Both the position numbers and the translations under genes were made by a program. Of a stretch of DNA of 64,000 nucleotides, positions 34,613 to 47,147 are shown in pieces (the stretch's first letter is position 1; each line of letters opens with the position of its first letter). The stretch lies in NCBI GenBank assembly GCA_019614645.1, contig JABWDB010000001.1:7624001-7688000 (forward strand), in the 5' to 3' direction. Source of the stretch: Stratiolaelaps scimitus. Its lineage: Eukaryota; Arthropoda; Arachnida; Mesostigmata; Laelapidae. Under the pieces are notes generated by a model. That model saw only the letters and a list, made by a program, of their open reading frames with translations. It had not been told where the DNA came from and did not search any database.

Positions 34613-37253
34613 CCCCTCTTTTCGTATCCGATTTGTGACTCAATCGCAAATCTGGCCTCACATGTCGCTATGTTCTATGTGTTCGATCTGGGCTAAATTG
34701 CGAGTTCGGCGGCTCTAGGCACCCCCGTCTTTGAATTATTGAATTGTTGTTGTTCCTTTGCACTCGTCTTTACAACGAGCTACATCCACTTACTAAATAA
34801 TTGGTGTAGACCAACAGCTGGTCCAGATGTCCGCCACTACGGACATTCTTTTTGCCTTCGCTTTGTGCCTCGTTCAGTTGCTTCGTCTTCTCGTCCCTAC
34901 TTCACTGCACTTCGTTCGCAATTTCACTGCCACTTCGAGGGGAATTAAGCGCCCGAGAGTAATGCGCTGACTAAGCCATTGTCGGCGTGCGTCGATCTCG
35001 TCGCACCCCCAAGTGTCATTGTCGCAGTGGTAGTTGTTGTAGTAATAGTTGCTCTTGCCTCGGCTGTTCCCCTTTCGATTTCGGCTGCTGCGTAGTTCGA
35101 CGCAGCGACCCGAGGGAGCGAACGAGGTGATCGCTCAAGTTGACCACCGGCCGATCCAAGGGCGGCGATCCAGCAATGACATTCGCTGGCAAGCAAAAAA
35201 ATATACGGGGCTATGGGTCACCGTTCACCCCCTGTTGATTCGCGTGATCCCCGTGGCTTCGTGCGCGCCAGCTAGCCTCGATCCAGCTCACCCGGTCGCA
35301 GCCTGCTTCGCCGACTGAGCCGACGGCTGCTGCTGGCTGATCGTCGGCCTGAGACTTAAGACATGGAATGGCGGGTTCGCTGGCGAGCCTAGCTATAGTA
35401 TAGCTGCTGGCCTGTCGGCCATTGGCGAGCCTTACCTTTGTCGACTCCCTGTCCGTCATGCTGTCGAGCTGGGAGGTCCTCAAGGAGTCTCTAACAGTCG
35501 TTTCTCCGTTCGTTCTTTCTTTCTGTCTGTCTATCAACGTGACATCGCATTGATTGAACGTGCTGGCATGGTTCGGCTTTGTTGGTCGGTCCCCTAGAGG
35601 CAACTCGGACAGCGTACGCTCGGAAACGGAGCTGGATGAAGGAAGACAAGGAATTGGAGCTGGATGGGAGGAGGGGATAACGGTAGATGCTGGAGGATGG
35701 AGCAAAAGGAGGTGACCGAGTAGGTGGGACAACGGAGCGAGACGATGGAGTTAGACCTGGACGACGAAAAAGATGAAAGCGAGGAGGAAGAAGAAGAGAC
35801 AACGAGAGGAGTCGTCGTCTGTACCAACGCCAATGGTAGAACCAGCCAGAGACCGTCAAACGAACGAACGAACGGACGACGCCGCGAGCCAGCCTCTAGG
35901 AGGCAAGGAGATACAAGATGCCCATTTATCTTATAGGAGCTTCCGCCCTCTTTTCCGCTAGTGTGTGGTAGCACCACACGGCTTTCTTCCTCTTGGCCAT
36001 CTACGCATCTGCGGCTATCTCCGGTCGCCTCCGTGCCCCCTCGCCCACCCCCAGGATACTACTGGCATCTTGCGGCTCATGCTGCTCTCGCGGTCAGCAA
36101 GGCTGGCAGCAAGCAAGTAGGCAGGCAGATGTGCCCAGAGGAAGGCCTGCGTAAGGCCTGCGCGCAGGCAGTACGGGAAGCTGCAAGGCGGGAGGGATGA
36201 GGCCATCAAACAAAAAAATCATGTCGCGGCATCCATTAGATCTCTTCGTCCGAGCCTCCACATCCAAACCACCCGGTCCCCATCTCGTGTTCTCCTCGTG
36301 CATCGCCCCCAGACGGGGACGACAACGACGCGATGCTGGTGGCTCCCACGAGCAATGGCCACCCCAGCAGTAGGAGAGCGATGGCAACGCTGGGTAGTCC
36401 TAGACGTATTCTACGTCAACACTGCACGCTCTGCTATAGTGGTGCTGCTATGCTGCAGGGGCTAGAACGGCCGCTACCCGTCGGCATCCGGCTACTGGAA
36501 AGTGGCTACGCGAATGAGAGCACGGACCACGAAGGCGGTGTATAAGAGCAGCCGCACCAGTAGGGCCTACAGGGCCTTGTGGTGTCGTAATGGCGGGCGT
36601 CCATCGTCTTGTATCCAGCGACATTTCGTATGATGCGATTAGCACGTAATGTACGCGGGGGCGCGCGTTTACACAGATAAATAGCAGCGAAGATCTATGC
36701 TCTACACCGCGAGCGAGCTTTAAATTGGGCACGCTGGAGCCTTTTCGCGACGCCAGTCTGCAGCTGGATAAATGGCAAAATCGTCTAGCCGGTAAATTTG
36801 TCCTTGAGTCTACGAGGGAGATCTAAAATCGATCGTTCCAGAGACGGTACCAGATCCGATGGGGACAGCACCTGTGATTATGGTTTCTATTCTACAACAC
36901 CGTAGGATACGGCGCAACAGCATGAAATTAGTTAAATAAGTGTCTCCCACAAAAAAGTAGACGCTTCTCCAATATACGATTTTAGCTCCGGCGTATCCCT
37001 CATTGGATTAAGGGCCGTTTTGACGCTCTGATTCCAGTGTAACATATGCACCTAGCTTTATATAATATTATACCTGCTCTGCTCTATCCAAGATATAATC
37101 CTAAACACGGGCGATTCCTACTCTACACATACCTGCGCCGTGCCCATGGCGTTACCACATTTGGGAGCAGGCTTGAATTCAAAGAACAAGCTGCTTGATG
37201 ATCTCCTGACATAAACGAGTTCGACCCCTTAGCCTGTGCCGGGAATCTCTAAG
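34611..37253. other. GC-rich noncoding stretch
   Basis: GC-rich to about 36.7 kb and then AT-leaning. It includes GAA/GAG-rich purine sequence (about 35770-35805), CGAA tetranucleotides (about 35858-35875) and imperfect GTT/GTA triplets near 35030. A frame over 35724-35936 reads the purine tract as an acidic Glu run. No exon is defensible. Confidence 0.4.
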
Positions 37254-37451
37254 ATGAGTGCGCGGATATCGCTAGGTTCTTCAGGGTATGTAGCAGCAAG
37301 CCCAAGTTCTGGTCGTAATGGTGGTTTGGTTGAGTCTTTTTACCCTCGGGCAAAAACTCGTCTGCCTGCAACTCACCACAAACACGCCCTATCTTCCCTT
37401 CAGGGTGTTTCTTGTAACGAAGGCGTCGCGAATCTGTCAGACCTTTTCCAC
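37254..37451 (+). CDS. possible short two-exon segment with splice consensus
   Basis: An ATG at 37254 (A at -3) opens MSARISLGSSG and meets a GTATGT donor-like step near 37285. About 115 bases later a pyrimidine-rich run ending TTCCCTTCAG leads into a 48-base segment (37404-37451) that ends exactly at a consensus donor GTAAGT. That segment is open in the upstream frame (GVSCNEGVANLSDLFH) and also open in the spliced frame. Good acceptor, good donor and openness are the only support. The product is not recognised, and I see no downstream partner exon with certainty, although another GTAAGA lies at 37563. Confidence 0.2.
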
Positions 37452-37457
37452 GTAAGT

Positions 37458-40400
37458 AACCCCACCTGGTCATTTTCATCTCGTCTGATGCTGCTGCTGC
37501 TGCCTCTGCCTTACCGGAAGCGCCATCGTGCAACCCCGCTTCCGGTGTGTCTTGCCACACATGGTAAGAAGTATTTTACTATCGCGATCATGTTGTCCTC
37601 CTCAGGGCGTCTGTCTAACGCTCACTTTGCACGATCATGTGCTGGCTTGCCCTCGAGACCCGGCTTATTCAATACAGCAACGTCGGACTTCGAGGCTGAT
37701 ATGGGACAAACGGGAAAGTTGCCAATTCACATTTGTGCTATTACTCATTCGCTTTGATACAACAAGCATCTGCTTGTTAGCGAGAAGTTAGCCGGTCAGG
37801 ACAGCTACGTTACTGAGTGATAATTTCTCTGCTGCTGATGATGATGCCAATAGAAGGGTAAGCGATTACGATTATGTGAAGGAATATGTCAATTTCCCAG
37901 AAGTCGGACTAGATATCCATTGTTTCACCGTGTAATATAGAGACACTTTGGACCAACGGCGCTTGAGAACGGCGCCTTCCAAAATTCGATTTCAGATATC
38001 AAACTATACAAAACTGAAAAAGCATCACCGTCAATGTGATGACGGTGAGGACCATATAATAATGATTTAGCAACGTCTAAAGGTATGGCTTGAAACCTTT
38101 AAGCCTCAATTATTCAGAGCTGGGTGTACACCTAACGAATAGGCATACCCTTGCAGCCTACGGGAAAAAAACACTGTCGCAGAAGGTAGAAGGATATTGC
38201 TACTTCGCTGCGTCTTAGACCTGGTCTAGACTGTTCCAACTGTTTTCACAATAACAATAGGCAGAGGTAAGGCTAGAAGACGATGTCTCTGGAAGTTTGT
38301 CTCAGAGGGAGGCATTAATTTCCTCAAAAAAGCTACGACGACCAGTTGGTTGGTTCATCTACGGACGTTCGAGGCTATTGCGTGTGACATGGGACTTTAT
38401 TGACGTTCTGTGAGACAGAGTGCCGACCCGAGGTAACGAAATTGTTTCAGGCAATAACCAAGCGGGAAAGCTGGAAAGGCCGAGGGAGGGCGGATGGGAA
38501 GGAGACGCTCTCTGCGTGTTAAAGCTTCTCGACGTTCGAGGGCAACGAGGCGTCCTTGGAAATGGGCAGGGCTCTACGGCCAGTGGCCTTCGCCTCTGGC
38601 AAAACAGGGACTTGGGCCTTGATGGCCGATAGGACAGGAGAAGGGGCAAACCCACGACCCACCCAAGAAGTGGCACGTAAAAATCCACTGGCCAGAAGTG
38701 ATTAGATCCTATTCATTCATTTAGGGCAAATGAATAGGTACCCGCAGGGAGAGAGTACAGCTCTGACCGCCGATTGAATGGGCTGCGTTGTGCAGCCGAA
38801 GGTGATGGTGCCGCCGGAGGTAACGTGGGTTCGAGGGGCGAAACAAATTGTCGGAGTGTGGCAATTTATATCGTGCTGGGCTTGTGCCTCTTCGCTTGGA
38901 TGTATATGTGTGCGTGAGGCCACTCGGTGCAAACAGATATATGGAAATTCACTTCGTTTGGATATTTCAATTGTGGCGATATGAATCAAAGTTGATGATA
39001 ACCAACAATAACTGCCAGAAAAAACAACTGACTCGTACATGCGTGGGCCGAGAATTCCTTCGTATCTGGACCGAGCCAGCTTCACAAGCGCTGAGATACG
39101 AAGCAGTCTCTGCTGCTCATAGGCACGACGGAAATGAGATTTTTGAGAAAGAGATAGAGACTGGAGGTTCGATTCGACCAGCTGAAGTGATCGAGTCGTG
39201 TATTGCAGTAAACTGCACAGAATGTCACACGATCGACTGGAGCAGCAAGATATTCTGGAATAGGGATTCTTTTTCGATAAGCCAGTCCATCTCCCACTTT
39301 GAGAAATCACACACGCTAAAGATATAGAGTAAACTGGGTCAGTCTAAATCCTACGTTGTATGCATGTCTTTACAATCTATGACGAAACCTTAGGAGAAGG
39401 GTGTTGATACCAGAGCGTCTGACGACATCGTTGTCTGATTCCTGATCTTGAGAATCGAATCTATTCATTTGTTCATCCTATTATTTTTTTGTAGTTACAT
39501 GATGAGGTATGATGGAAGCGGTACGTCAAAATTAAAAACTCTGTTTACCAACCGACTCTGGTGTCATCTACGAGACGCGTTTCACTCCGAAAGGCTCAAT
39601 TTTCCAATTTCAAAAAAGTGAAAGCTTCGCGAACAGGCTTCGGCTCCATACTGACTGATTTATTGAGGAAACACGCAAAGTGGCTCGAATTCACGAACCA
39701 AGGTCTAGATGGCAGAGAAGCTAATGTCGTTTCTTGCATCAAGAATCGACTTATGCGACAAGGTTGGACGTGACCTCTAGCTAGTGAGTCAGCTAGCAGA
39801 GGACGAGGGGAAGTTATACGGAGGATCGAGAGCTCGGTCCTCGGGAAACAGCAAGTGCATGCTTCGTCATCAGGTTGGGTATGGGGCGGGTGACCTTCCG
39901 GGCTCTTGGAACCGCCGCCATAGCCGCCGCCGCCGGCGGCAGCAGCAGCAGCAACATATACAGCACGACTCACTTCAACTTCCGAGAGTTCGTAGCGATG
40001 GCTGTCACCTTGTGTGCTGCCTCAGTCTCGACCTCAGATTCAGCTTCGAAAGCCTAGCGAGGGAGCAGGCAGCCATCGAACAAACTCTCTCTCGGATCGC
40101 AGCTCGACGCAGCTCGTGATCAGAATGAGTGCACTAAGCAGCGTGAGGAATCCGTTGGTCGCCTCCCTCCCTCTCTCTCTCTGTCTCTCTCTTTGTCGTT
40201 TGGCCGTAGTGGATGGAAGGGCAACGGCAGGCGCCGGTAATCTCACGGCGACAAGTTCACTTCTTTGGTATGCGAGCAGAGACCCTCGACCGCCTCCTGA
40301 GTTCCCGCCGATTCCCCCTCGTCGTCTTCCGCACCCCCTTTTACGTTGCTCGAGTCGTGCCAACATAGCCACCGTTGTGCGTGCTTTGCGCGCTGCACTC

Positions 40401-41993
40401 GTTCAACTGTCGAACGGTAGCACGGCAGCTCTTCCACGCGATTAGAGCGCGTAGTATGACTGAATCTACTCGGAACTCAGGCCACAGGCGCAGTCGGCAC
40501 TTTGTTGGAGCCAGCCGAATCGAAGCAGGCTGCCTTGGACCTTGGTTGCGTCAAGTGTCTACTCAGAAGGCCCTCTTCAGCTGGGGGACCCGTGAGCTAT
40601 CATCTCATAGGGTGGTGGGAGAGGTGAGAAGAAGTGAGTTAGGAACGAAGTGTATCTTTAAGGCGTATGCCCAATTCCATCCGTAGATTCTTTAGGTGGT
40701 GGGGTGGCCTGTCTAACGATGAAGAGGTTGGCAGAAGTGCTCCAGGCGTTTAAAGCGTTTCCGCTTGGTAAGCCAACGATAGGGCGACTGGAGGCCTGAC
40801 ACTGCTGGGTGCGTCAGATCACCTCAATTTTTCATATGCTTCCGGTGGGGACGGCAGGGTGATATGCTTGGTTCCACTGCTTCATCACTCGCACACATCG
40901 AGGTAGGCTGTGGGCAAGCGAGAACGTTCCTTGAGGCGTACATACTTGCGCGACACGGAAGATGAGGTCGAATTTTTGTATCGTGCAGATTCGAAAGCGG
41001 TCGAATCAGTACAGGTTCAAACACAGCTGGTGTCAAGACAAAGTAGCGAATCATTTCGAAAAATCTCACATTTAAACGGGCGTAGCCAGCCTACTCCATG
41101 CGCTGTATGTTGTCAGTCTGCTAGGTATCTACTATGCCAGAGGGCATCAACTAGCAAAATTGCGCGAAAAAACCAGCGGCGTCGGAGGCGGCGTTGAAAT
41201 CGTGGAAGCATACAAGTCGAGCTCGTGCAAGCGCTTCCTCCTCGAATCGAGTAAGCCAGCTGTCCCGTGACGTCCCACGATCCAAGTGTCGTTGTAGCCT
41301 AGCAGATATTAGGGTCGATGTGCTGCAAGGCAGGGACAATCGTATTCGGTGGATTTTAGCTTCGAGAAGTAGAGCAGAGACAGGGTAAGTGTTATCAAAA
41401 TCGACTTGTTCCGTCGCTTCATCCGAGCGCAACTTCAGCCGTGCAGTATGGTTCTACGACAGCAGCAGCCCTCACAGCCCTGCAACTCAGAGGGACCGGG
41501 AATCAAGGGTAGGAGGGAAGGTTCACAGTCTACATAAGCTTTCTATATTGCAAGGGGTACTTCGCTTTGTGTTGTATTTCTGCTATATATATATATGTTG
41601 TGGAGAGCGCACTGTAAGTTGGAACGCTGGCGAAGTGGCTCCAGGGGCGCCTTCATCGTGTGGTGCCTATCTCCGGCCCTTCGTATTTTTTGCTTGGCCA
41701 AGCGGTGTAATCTCAGTCGCAGTTTCTCGCGCAGTTGCAAACGCTCCCAAGACGGCCATTGCATTGACTTCCTCTTTGCACAAGTCAGTGCAGTCTTGAC
41801 TGACTCCCTAAGTTCCTTTGATTTTTCTCCCTCCATCGGCACTTCGCTCCCTGGTCGACGCTCCTAGTGGGGCCGCCTTTTCTTTACACCTTGGTGCCGT
41901 GTTCTCTAATAGATACAAGTGCAGAGAAGGGAGTGAGGAGGAGCCCGTGCCTGCAATGGTTCTGAAGGGCGAAGCGCGAATACGATATCTTGT
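37458..41993. other. mixed noncoding stretch
   Basis: AT-leaning at 37.8-38.3 kb and GC-leaning from about 38.4 kb. It contains a perfect hairpin at 38025 (listed separately), CAG/GCC triplets at about 39918-39953, CT dinucleotides at about 40167-40192 and a short TA run at about 41584. Frames at 38717-39310 (minus) and 39561-39773 (plus) are open but unrecognised. Confidence 0.4.
38025..38048. repeat. perfect 9-bp hairpin, 6-nt loop
   Basis: TCACCGTCA at 38025-38033, loop ATGTGA, then TGACGGTGA at 38040-38048. There is no T-run after it, and in a eukaryote it would not be read as a terminator. Confidence 0.9.
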
Positions 41994-42428
41994 ATGTCAG
42001 ACGCCAGTGGTGAGCTCGATTACGCACCTGGCGCCTCGATGAGCTCAGTTTCAGAGTCGGCTTTTGTCGGCTGGCTGCTTGCACATCGGAGCTCACGTGA
42101 GCAACAACACAAGCGACGTGGAACATGTCGACATGACGTTTGCTTGAACAGCCGTGAGCTATGTGGTTCCAACCTTTCTACGCTCAGGGGAATATTGCTC
42201 TCTCAACGGGTACACACAATACTCGAAAGTATGGATCACGTCGCCGAAGTCTTAGCTCTGATATTCTATCCTGGGGAACCACTTATATATTTCATTACAA
42301 CCGATCCTTCGAATAGGAGCTATAATGGATGCATTGTATGTTCCAATGTGAGATCTGGACTGCACGATAAACTGATTGTGAGCGAGGAATTGGACACGAC
42401 TGCAGCTTCTCAGTGGATGCCCACCTGA
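41994..42428 (+). CDS. ATG open frame, 144 codons, unassigned
   Basis: An open frame begins ATG and runs 144 codons to TGA. The product opens with an acidic, serine-rich N-terminus (MSDASGELDYAPGASMSSV), and a CAC|GTGAGC donor-like step falls near codon 33, so a first coding exon of about 95 bases is one possibility. The later part (residues 70-120) is less repetitive than surrounding frames and contains a hydrophobic patch (VLALIFYPGEPLIYF). No domain is recognised. The start context is weak, with T at -3. Confidence 0.2.
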   Translation: MSDASGELDYAPGASMSSVSESAFVGWLLAHRSSREQQHKRRGTCRHDVCLNSRELCGSNLSTLRGILLSQRVHTILESMDHVAEVLALIFYPGEPLIYFITTDPSNRSYNGCIVCSNVRSGLHDKLIVSEELDTTAASQWMPT

Positions 42429-42434
42429 AGTATT

Positions 42435-43190
42435 CTACTGTCCATTAAGCTGTATTCTTCTGCGATGGATGTTTGTCAGCTCGCTGGATGTTGCCTGGCA
42501 AAGTTTTGTGTGCCTAGCCTTTATTGAAGTTGGGTTCTCCCCAATACAGTATAACAGGGACATGCGCCTTAATACGAACTTTATTAACAAGTAAAAGTGG
42601 GTAGTTCGATAAGCCAGAAGTACATGCACCACGCGTTCACGAGTTTGAGGGCTGCTAACCGTTCGGGTGGATAGTTCGAAGCCGCATTTCACAGAAAAGA
42701 CACCCTCTGCAGTTTCGCTTGTACCTCTTTTAGCGTAGGGGCACAACGTATTGGAGAAAAGGCATGAAGCACAGTCGTGAGCTCCGGAAAGCGATCGAAT
42801 AAGGGACAGATTCAGGCGGCCCGAGTCACAGGCTGAAAAGTAGCGATTCCATAGCACATCACGGTAGAAAGCGACGCATCTTCGATAGTATAGGGAGAGT
42901 GCAAAAGCGGGTATGAGAACTGAAGGGAGATGCTGGCTGTGGCGCGCTGCAAGATAAACAGCCAGGCGAAACAGCTGGCAGAAAAAGGAAGAAAACGAAC
43001 GGAACATGGACCCGCCGGGTCCAGGAGAGAAGCGAAGGATGCAGCGGTCGAACAACTGCAGCAGGCTGCAGGGCTCCGTTCGGTCCACCGCCACTCGCAG
43101 ATGGCGGACCGACCGAAGAAGCCGGGAAAAAGGAGAAGCCAATAGTTTCGCTTTCCTAGTCCGCAACACCGGACCGGTGCCAATCAGCAA
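42435..43190 (-). CDS. longest open frame in the window (251 codons), unassigned
   Basis: A 251-codon minus-strand frame without an ATG at its upstream end. The first ATG inside it would give about 190 residues starting MFRSFSSFFC. The translation is rich in Leu, Ser, Arg and Cys with several short hydrophobic patches, and I recognise no motif. A plus-strand ATG frame (43006-43464, starting MDPPGPGEKRR, A at -3) overlaps its 5' part, so the openness may come from local composition. An internal exon of a larger gene, part of an unknown mobile element, or chance are all possible. Confidence 0.15.
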   Translation of the reverse strand: MLIGTGPVLRTRKAKLLASPFSRLLRSVRHLRVAVDRTEPCSLLQLFDRCILRFSPGPGGSMFRSFSSFFCQLFRLAVYLAARHSQHLPSVLIPAFALSLYYRRCVAFYRDVLWNRYFSACDSGRLNLSLIRSLSGAHDCASCLFSNTLCPYAKRGTSETAEGVFSVKCGFELSTRTVSSPQTRERVVHVLLAYRTTHFYLLIKFVLRRMSLLYCIGENPTSIKARHTKLCQATSSELTNIHRRRIQLNGQ

Positions 43191-44880
43191 AGCGGCGGCA
43201 GCAGTCGGATTTCTTCTGCCGTGCAGTCTCGACCTCTCCGGTTGCCTCCCTGCTTGGCCTCATCTCGTTGTCCGCTCTGGAAACTTTTTCACTTCGTCTA
43301 CTGAACTACGTCTTCTCCAACACCCACTCGTCGGCTATAGCAACAGAAGTAGGGCCAGTGACGGCACCGGCGCATCGAATCCAATTGCTGAACTGAACGT
43401 GAAGGCCATTGGGCCCCTCTTGACCGGCCAACGCACTCGGATGGCCCCGAATGCGCTAAAATAGGTGATGCCGTTGCTCGGTGGTGCCCCGAAACAAGGG
43501 GTGATCAAGGCGGGACGGGGGTGGGGGGATAGTGTGTTACGGACGTGGGAGTGGGCTAAGAAAGGTTAAGGCGACGAGAGGGAGCGCAGGTACATTTTCC
43601 GCCTGGGCGCCTTCTGTGATCTTGCCGAATGGCTCGAATGGCCCTCTTTTTAAAAACTAGCCGGGGCTGCTCCTCTACAGCGGCGGTTCGAATCCCTTTC
43701 TCTCTCTCTCTGTCGCTCTCTTGCTTGTTCCGACCGCTATCTGTTTACTGGCGTGCTATGTTCTCGTGTAAGTCCAACGCCCATCCTTGAGCTGTTAGCC
43801 AGTCTTCTTTTAAAGAGTTGGAACAGTGGACAACGCTATTCAACAACCTCGTCGTGCAAGCCGGAACATCCATCAAGGCACTCACAGAAAGAATGGGTGA
43901 CGACATAAGGCACCCTCAGGTCTATGTGTCAAAGCTGACAGTCCAAGTTGCCACATTCGTATGTACGTCCGCCCCTGTGGACTTAGCCAAATCACACGAA
44001 CGAGCACTATTGGACGGCTAATTCCAGGCACAATTGGTGCTAATTACCCTTTCGTCGAATTGAAAAACAATGTCTTCATAGACAAACTTCAGATATTTGA
44101 CAGTAGTACGCCACTGACGTTCATTTAAGTGATTGTCTATTCGCCATCGGCACTAATCATCTAGAACTCGTCGTTGCTGAGGCGGTGTACCCTGATGAGA
44201 TAACTTTTCTCTGTACGCTGTTATTCTGCTGCTGCTGCTTGTAAAAATGTGAATAGGAAGCATCCACCGTTAGTACTTTATCACAACAGCATCATTGTCT
44301 GATGTCATCATCACCTATGTGATGCCAATGGCGTTCGCGTCCACTGACATAGTAAGTTCCCGAGGTCCCTGGGTCCCGAGGTCTGTTACGGCGAGCGGTC
44401 GCGTCAACAGCATTGAGCGGCGGTCAGAGGTGGCCCGCCGGCCGCCGTTAGGGAAACTAAGGCAGAGGCTAACGAGGTGACGCGGTGAGGAGCTAGCTAG
44501 CTACCGGCTTGATTAGACGGAGTGGGCAGACAGGATACCCAAACCTCAATAGAGACGAGGGGAGTCAAGCGGGACTTCGTCGCGGCCCGCTGGTTCTCTG
44601 ATGAATTATTTAGAGCCCTATCCTGTTCGACTGGCTTCAGTCGGACAGCTGCACATTGGCTGCGGATGCTTGCCACAGTGCGTCCACTCGCCAGGGAAGA
44701 ACAACCATCGTGTATGGTTGCGATGGTTGTGGCACCACTAGATAGCGATGCAAGCAGCCATTTTCCCAGTTTTACTCTGTTAGAGTGGACTTTTCACTAT
44801 AAGCAGCCAATAAGCACCTTGTCGGCTCGACCATTTTGCGTGAAGGGGTCTCTCTGCCTCTATATATTTCGCGCATGCTA
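43191..44880. other. mixed noncoding stretch
   Basis: A G-rich patch with runs of 3, 5 and 6 G lies at 43511-43528. CT dinucleotides occur at about 43700-43722, and CTG triplets at about 44228-44240. A sequence matching the tRNA B-box consensus at 43685 was examined and rejected. Confidence 0.4.
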
Positions 44881-44911
<31 letters not shown>

Positions 44912-44935
44912 TGTATTTATATCTCTGTATATTTG
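44881..44935. repeat. imperfect TA-rich tract
   Basis: TA dinucleotides with TTTA, TGTA and TCTCTG interruptions. Confidence 0.9.
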
Positions 44936-47147
44936 ACGGGCATATAACTGTATGGCGCAGCAATAGGGATCACAAATGGCATAAACCCGTATATGTAAAA
45001 CAGCCCAGGTATCGTTTATGAAAGAGCTGCAAAGCATCCAGACCACAGTCGAGTATTAATGCTGTGCGATATAAACCTCAATTGGGAGATTAGCCTTGTG
45101 CGGGAGCCTAAGCCTCCGCCGCAGACCGAATCTCCAGCCACCACCCGGCAGTCTAGTTAGTGTGGTGAGGGTGGAAGTGCACGAAGAAGAGCGCGGCCCA
45201 TCGTTGAGAGGCGTCTATACCTGATGGACTCAATTTGCAGCCTCCGATTTGAGTCGACACCGGCTGAGATGTATGTGTGGGTCTTCGCCTCGCTCCCTTT
45301 CGGTGGCGCGCCAGGACCAGAAACGGAACGCAGCTGCCGCGAGCCTTGCCCGACACTGGATGAGAGAAAATAGGGCCAGGCGATCGGTAGAGAGTAGTAA
45401 TAGCGGTAAATGGATGTTGTGAAAAATTCAGTAGTTTCCCTCGTAGCGATCCGATCCCCGTTCGGAACCTGAAGCCTCGTCTCGCCGCCTTCTCCTAACA
45501 GGTGGATATCGCTACGCATCACTTAGCGTTACGCATTTTGTCGTCTCTATAAGACTAACAAAATATCATTGGATATCAGCTTGATGATGCAACCGTTAGT
45601 GGTAGTTGCCTGGCGTGGGATAACGATATATCAACTATACAAGATAATATATTAGCTCCTGGTTTCGAGAGCCTGCACACATTCGAAGAGGAACAGTACA
45701 TGTGATTGATACCTGATAAAAGTGTTTAAGTTCTCCTTATCGTAGTACAATTCGTTTTTACCTTAAGCCCACCACGGCCACTGTCCCTGACACTGTCCCT
45801 CTCTGTGTCAAGCCTGACAACTCATGTTAAAAGGATGCCGGCATCTGTACAAGAACGCTAAAACTGTCTTGTGTCGAGGCTGGATGTATTTTCTTTTCCT
45901 GCGAGGGCCGGCAGTCATAATGGCGGTAGACAAACAGCTGCGGACGAACCGCGAAGGCCGGCGCAAAGTGTCACCAGATGGTCAAGGACATCTTTAACAT
46001 GCCCAAGTACATGTCCTCAATCTCCATTTGACCGGCCTGAGTCCGCACATGTCGGATTGCGGGACCTTCACATCCCCAGATGCTCTCAGCGTTTTCGATG
46101 TGTGGCGACCGCCTTGGTACTTCCGCACTGCTCTCGAGGGCTCTCGGCAATCAAGCGTTTGACAAATCTGGCAAAATCCTTTCATTCTCCACTTTTCGCC
46201 CAGTACTCGACGGGACTAGGCGTCTTTAGTATGGCGAGTGTCAAGAACCTCTCCGTTGGCTGCTTCGCCGGTTATACGTCTCGCTGTTTTTCTCTTCCTC
46301 TCCCCTCCTCGGGACTTTATCCTTTGCAATTTCTCCTTTACGTTCGCGCTCCTCTTGGTCCCGTTGCTAAACCTCCCCGTTGCTAGCTCGCTTGCTTGCT
46401 TGCTCCATCCTTTTTCATCCCATCTTTAGACCTCTTGTACTCAATGGAAACGCAGCCTGAGGCGACCCTAACGTTCCTGCATTTTCTTCTGGCTTTTCGC
46501 AGCCGCTGCGGTAAAGCCGACACGAAGCATTTCGCCTCAGTCAAACTAGGGGAGGCGGTCGGCGGTCGTGTCACGCTGTCTAGTATTACACGACAAGGGA
46601 CATGGCCCCCCCCCATTCAAAACTTTCCACAATTTTCTCATCACAGAACCTCCGCAGACGATGCTATCCTTAGTCTCTGGTATGAGCTCAATATTGCTTG
46701 TCACTTAAGCTTGGCTCAAAACTGACTTTGGATGAGTATTGCTAGCACAAGTATTATCTTGTCCAGCGCCTAAATTTAAACGTGCAAGAATGGGATATGC
46801 GTCGCATGTTGTTGACTAGTGTCTGCATGATCTCGCATCGCCTTCAACTGAACCGGTCATATAGTCATAAAAGTTCGAAAACATGTTTGCTCGACGGAGC
46901 AACTTTTGAGATGTAGCTTGTTCATCCAAATGTAATTCTTAATGCACATATTATTACGCATGGGACGCACGCCTATGAAAAATACAATAGCATAGGTATT
47001 ATGCGGAAGTACATATGATCACTCGGCCTATTCAAGCAAAGACAGGCTAATACATTTATAAGTGTAATTCTTCTAAAGGTAAATTGAATACTCTATGCTG
47101 ACTGACTTCATCAGTGTGCAAGTTTCAAGTATACGATTGATTTATCA
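44936..47147. other. mixed noncoding stretch
   Basis: GC-leaning to about 46.7 kb and then AT-rich. A poly-C run of 8-9 bases lies near 46607. Open frames such as 45871-46386 (171 codons, no ATG support) lack recognisable content. Confidence 0.4.

Noticed and set aside
35724..35936. Acidic Glu-rich frame that looks like a nuclear protein tail
   Set aside because: The Glu run is the translation of a GA/GAA purine tract, and an adjacent frame reads it as Lys/Arg-rich. It is low-complexity DNA.
43620..43700. GGTTCGAATCC, a perfect match to the RNA polymerase III B box, suggesting a tRNA
   Set aside because: The five bases on each side (GGCGG and CCCTT) do not pair as a T-arm, and no acceptor stem or A box can be placed upstream. 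It is not a tRNA.
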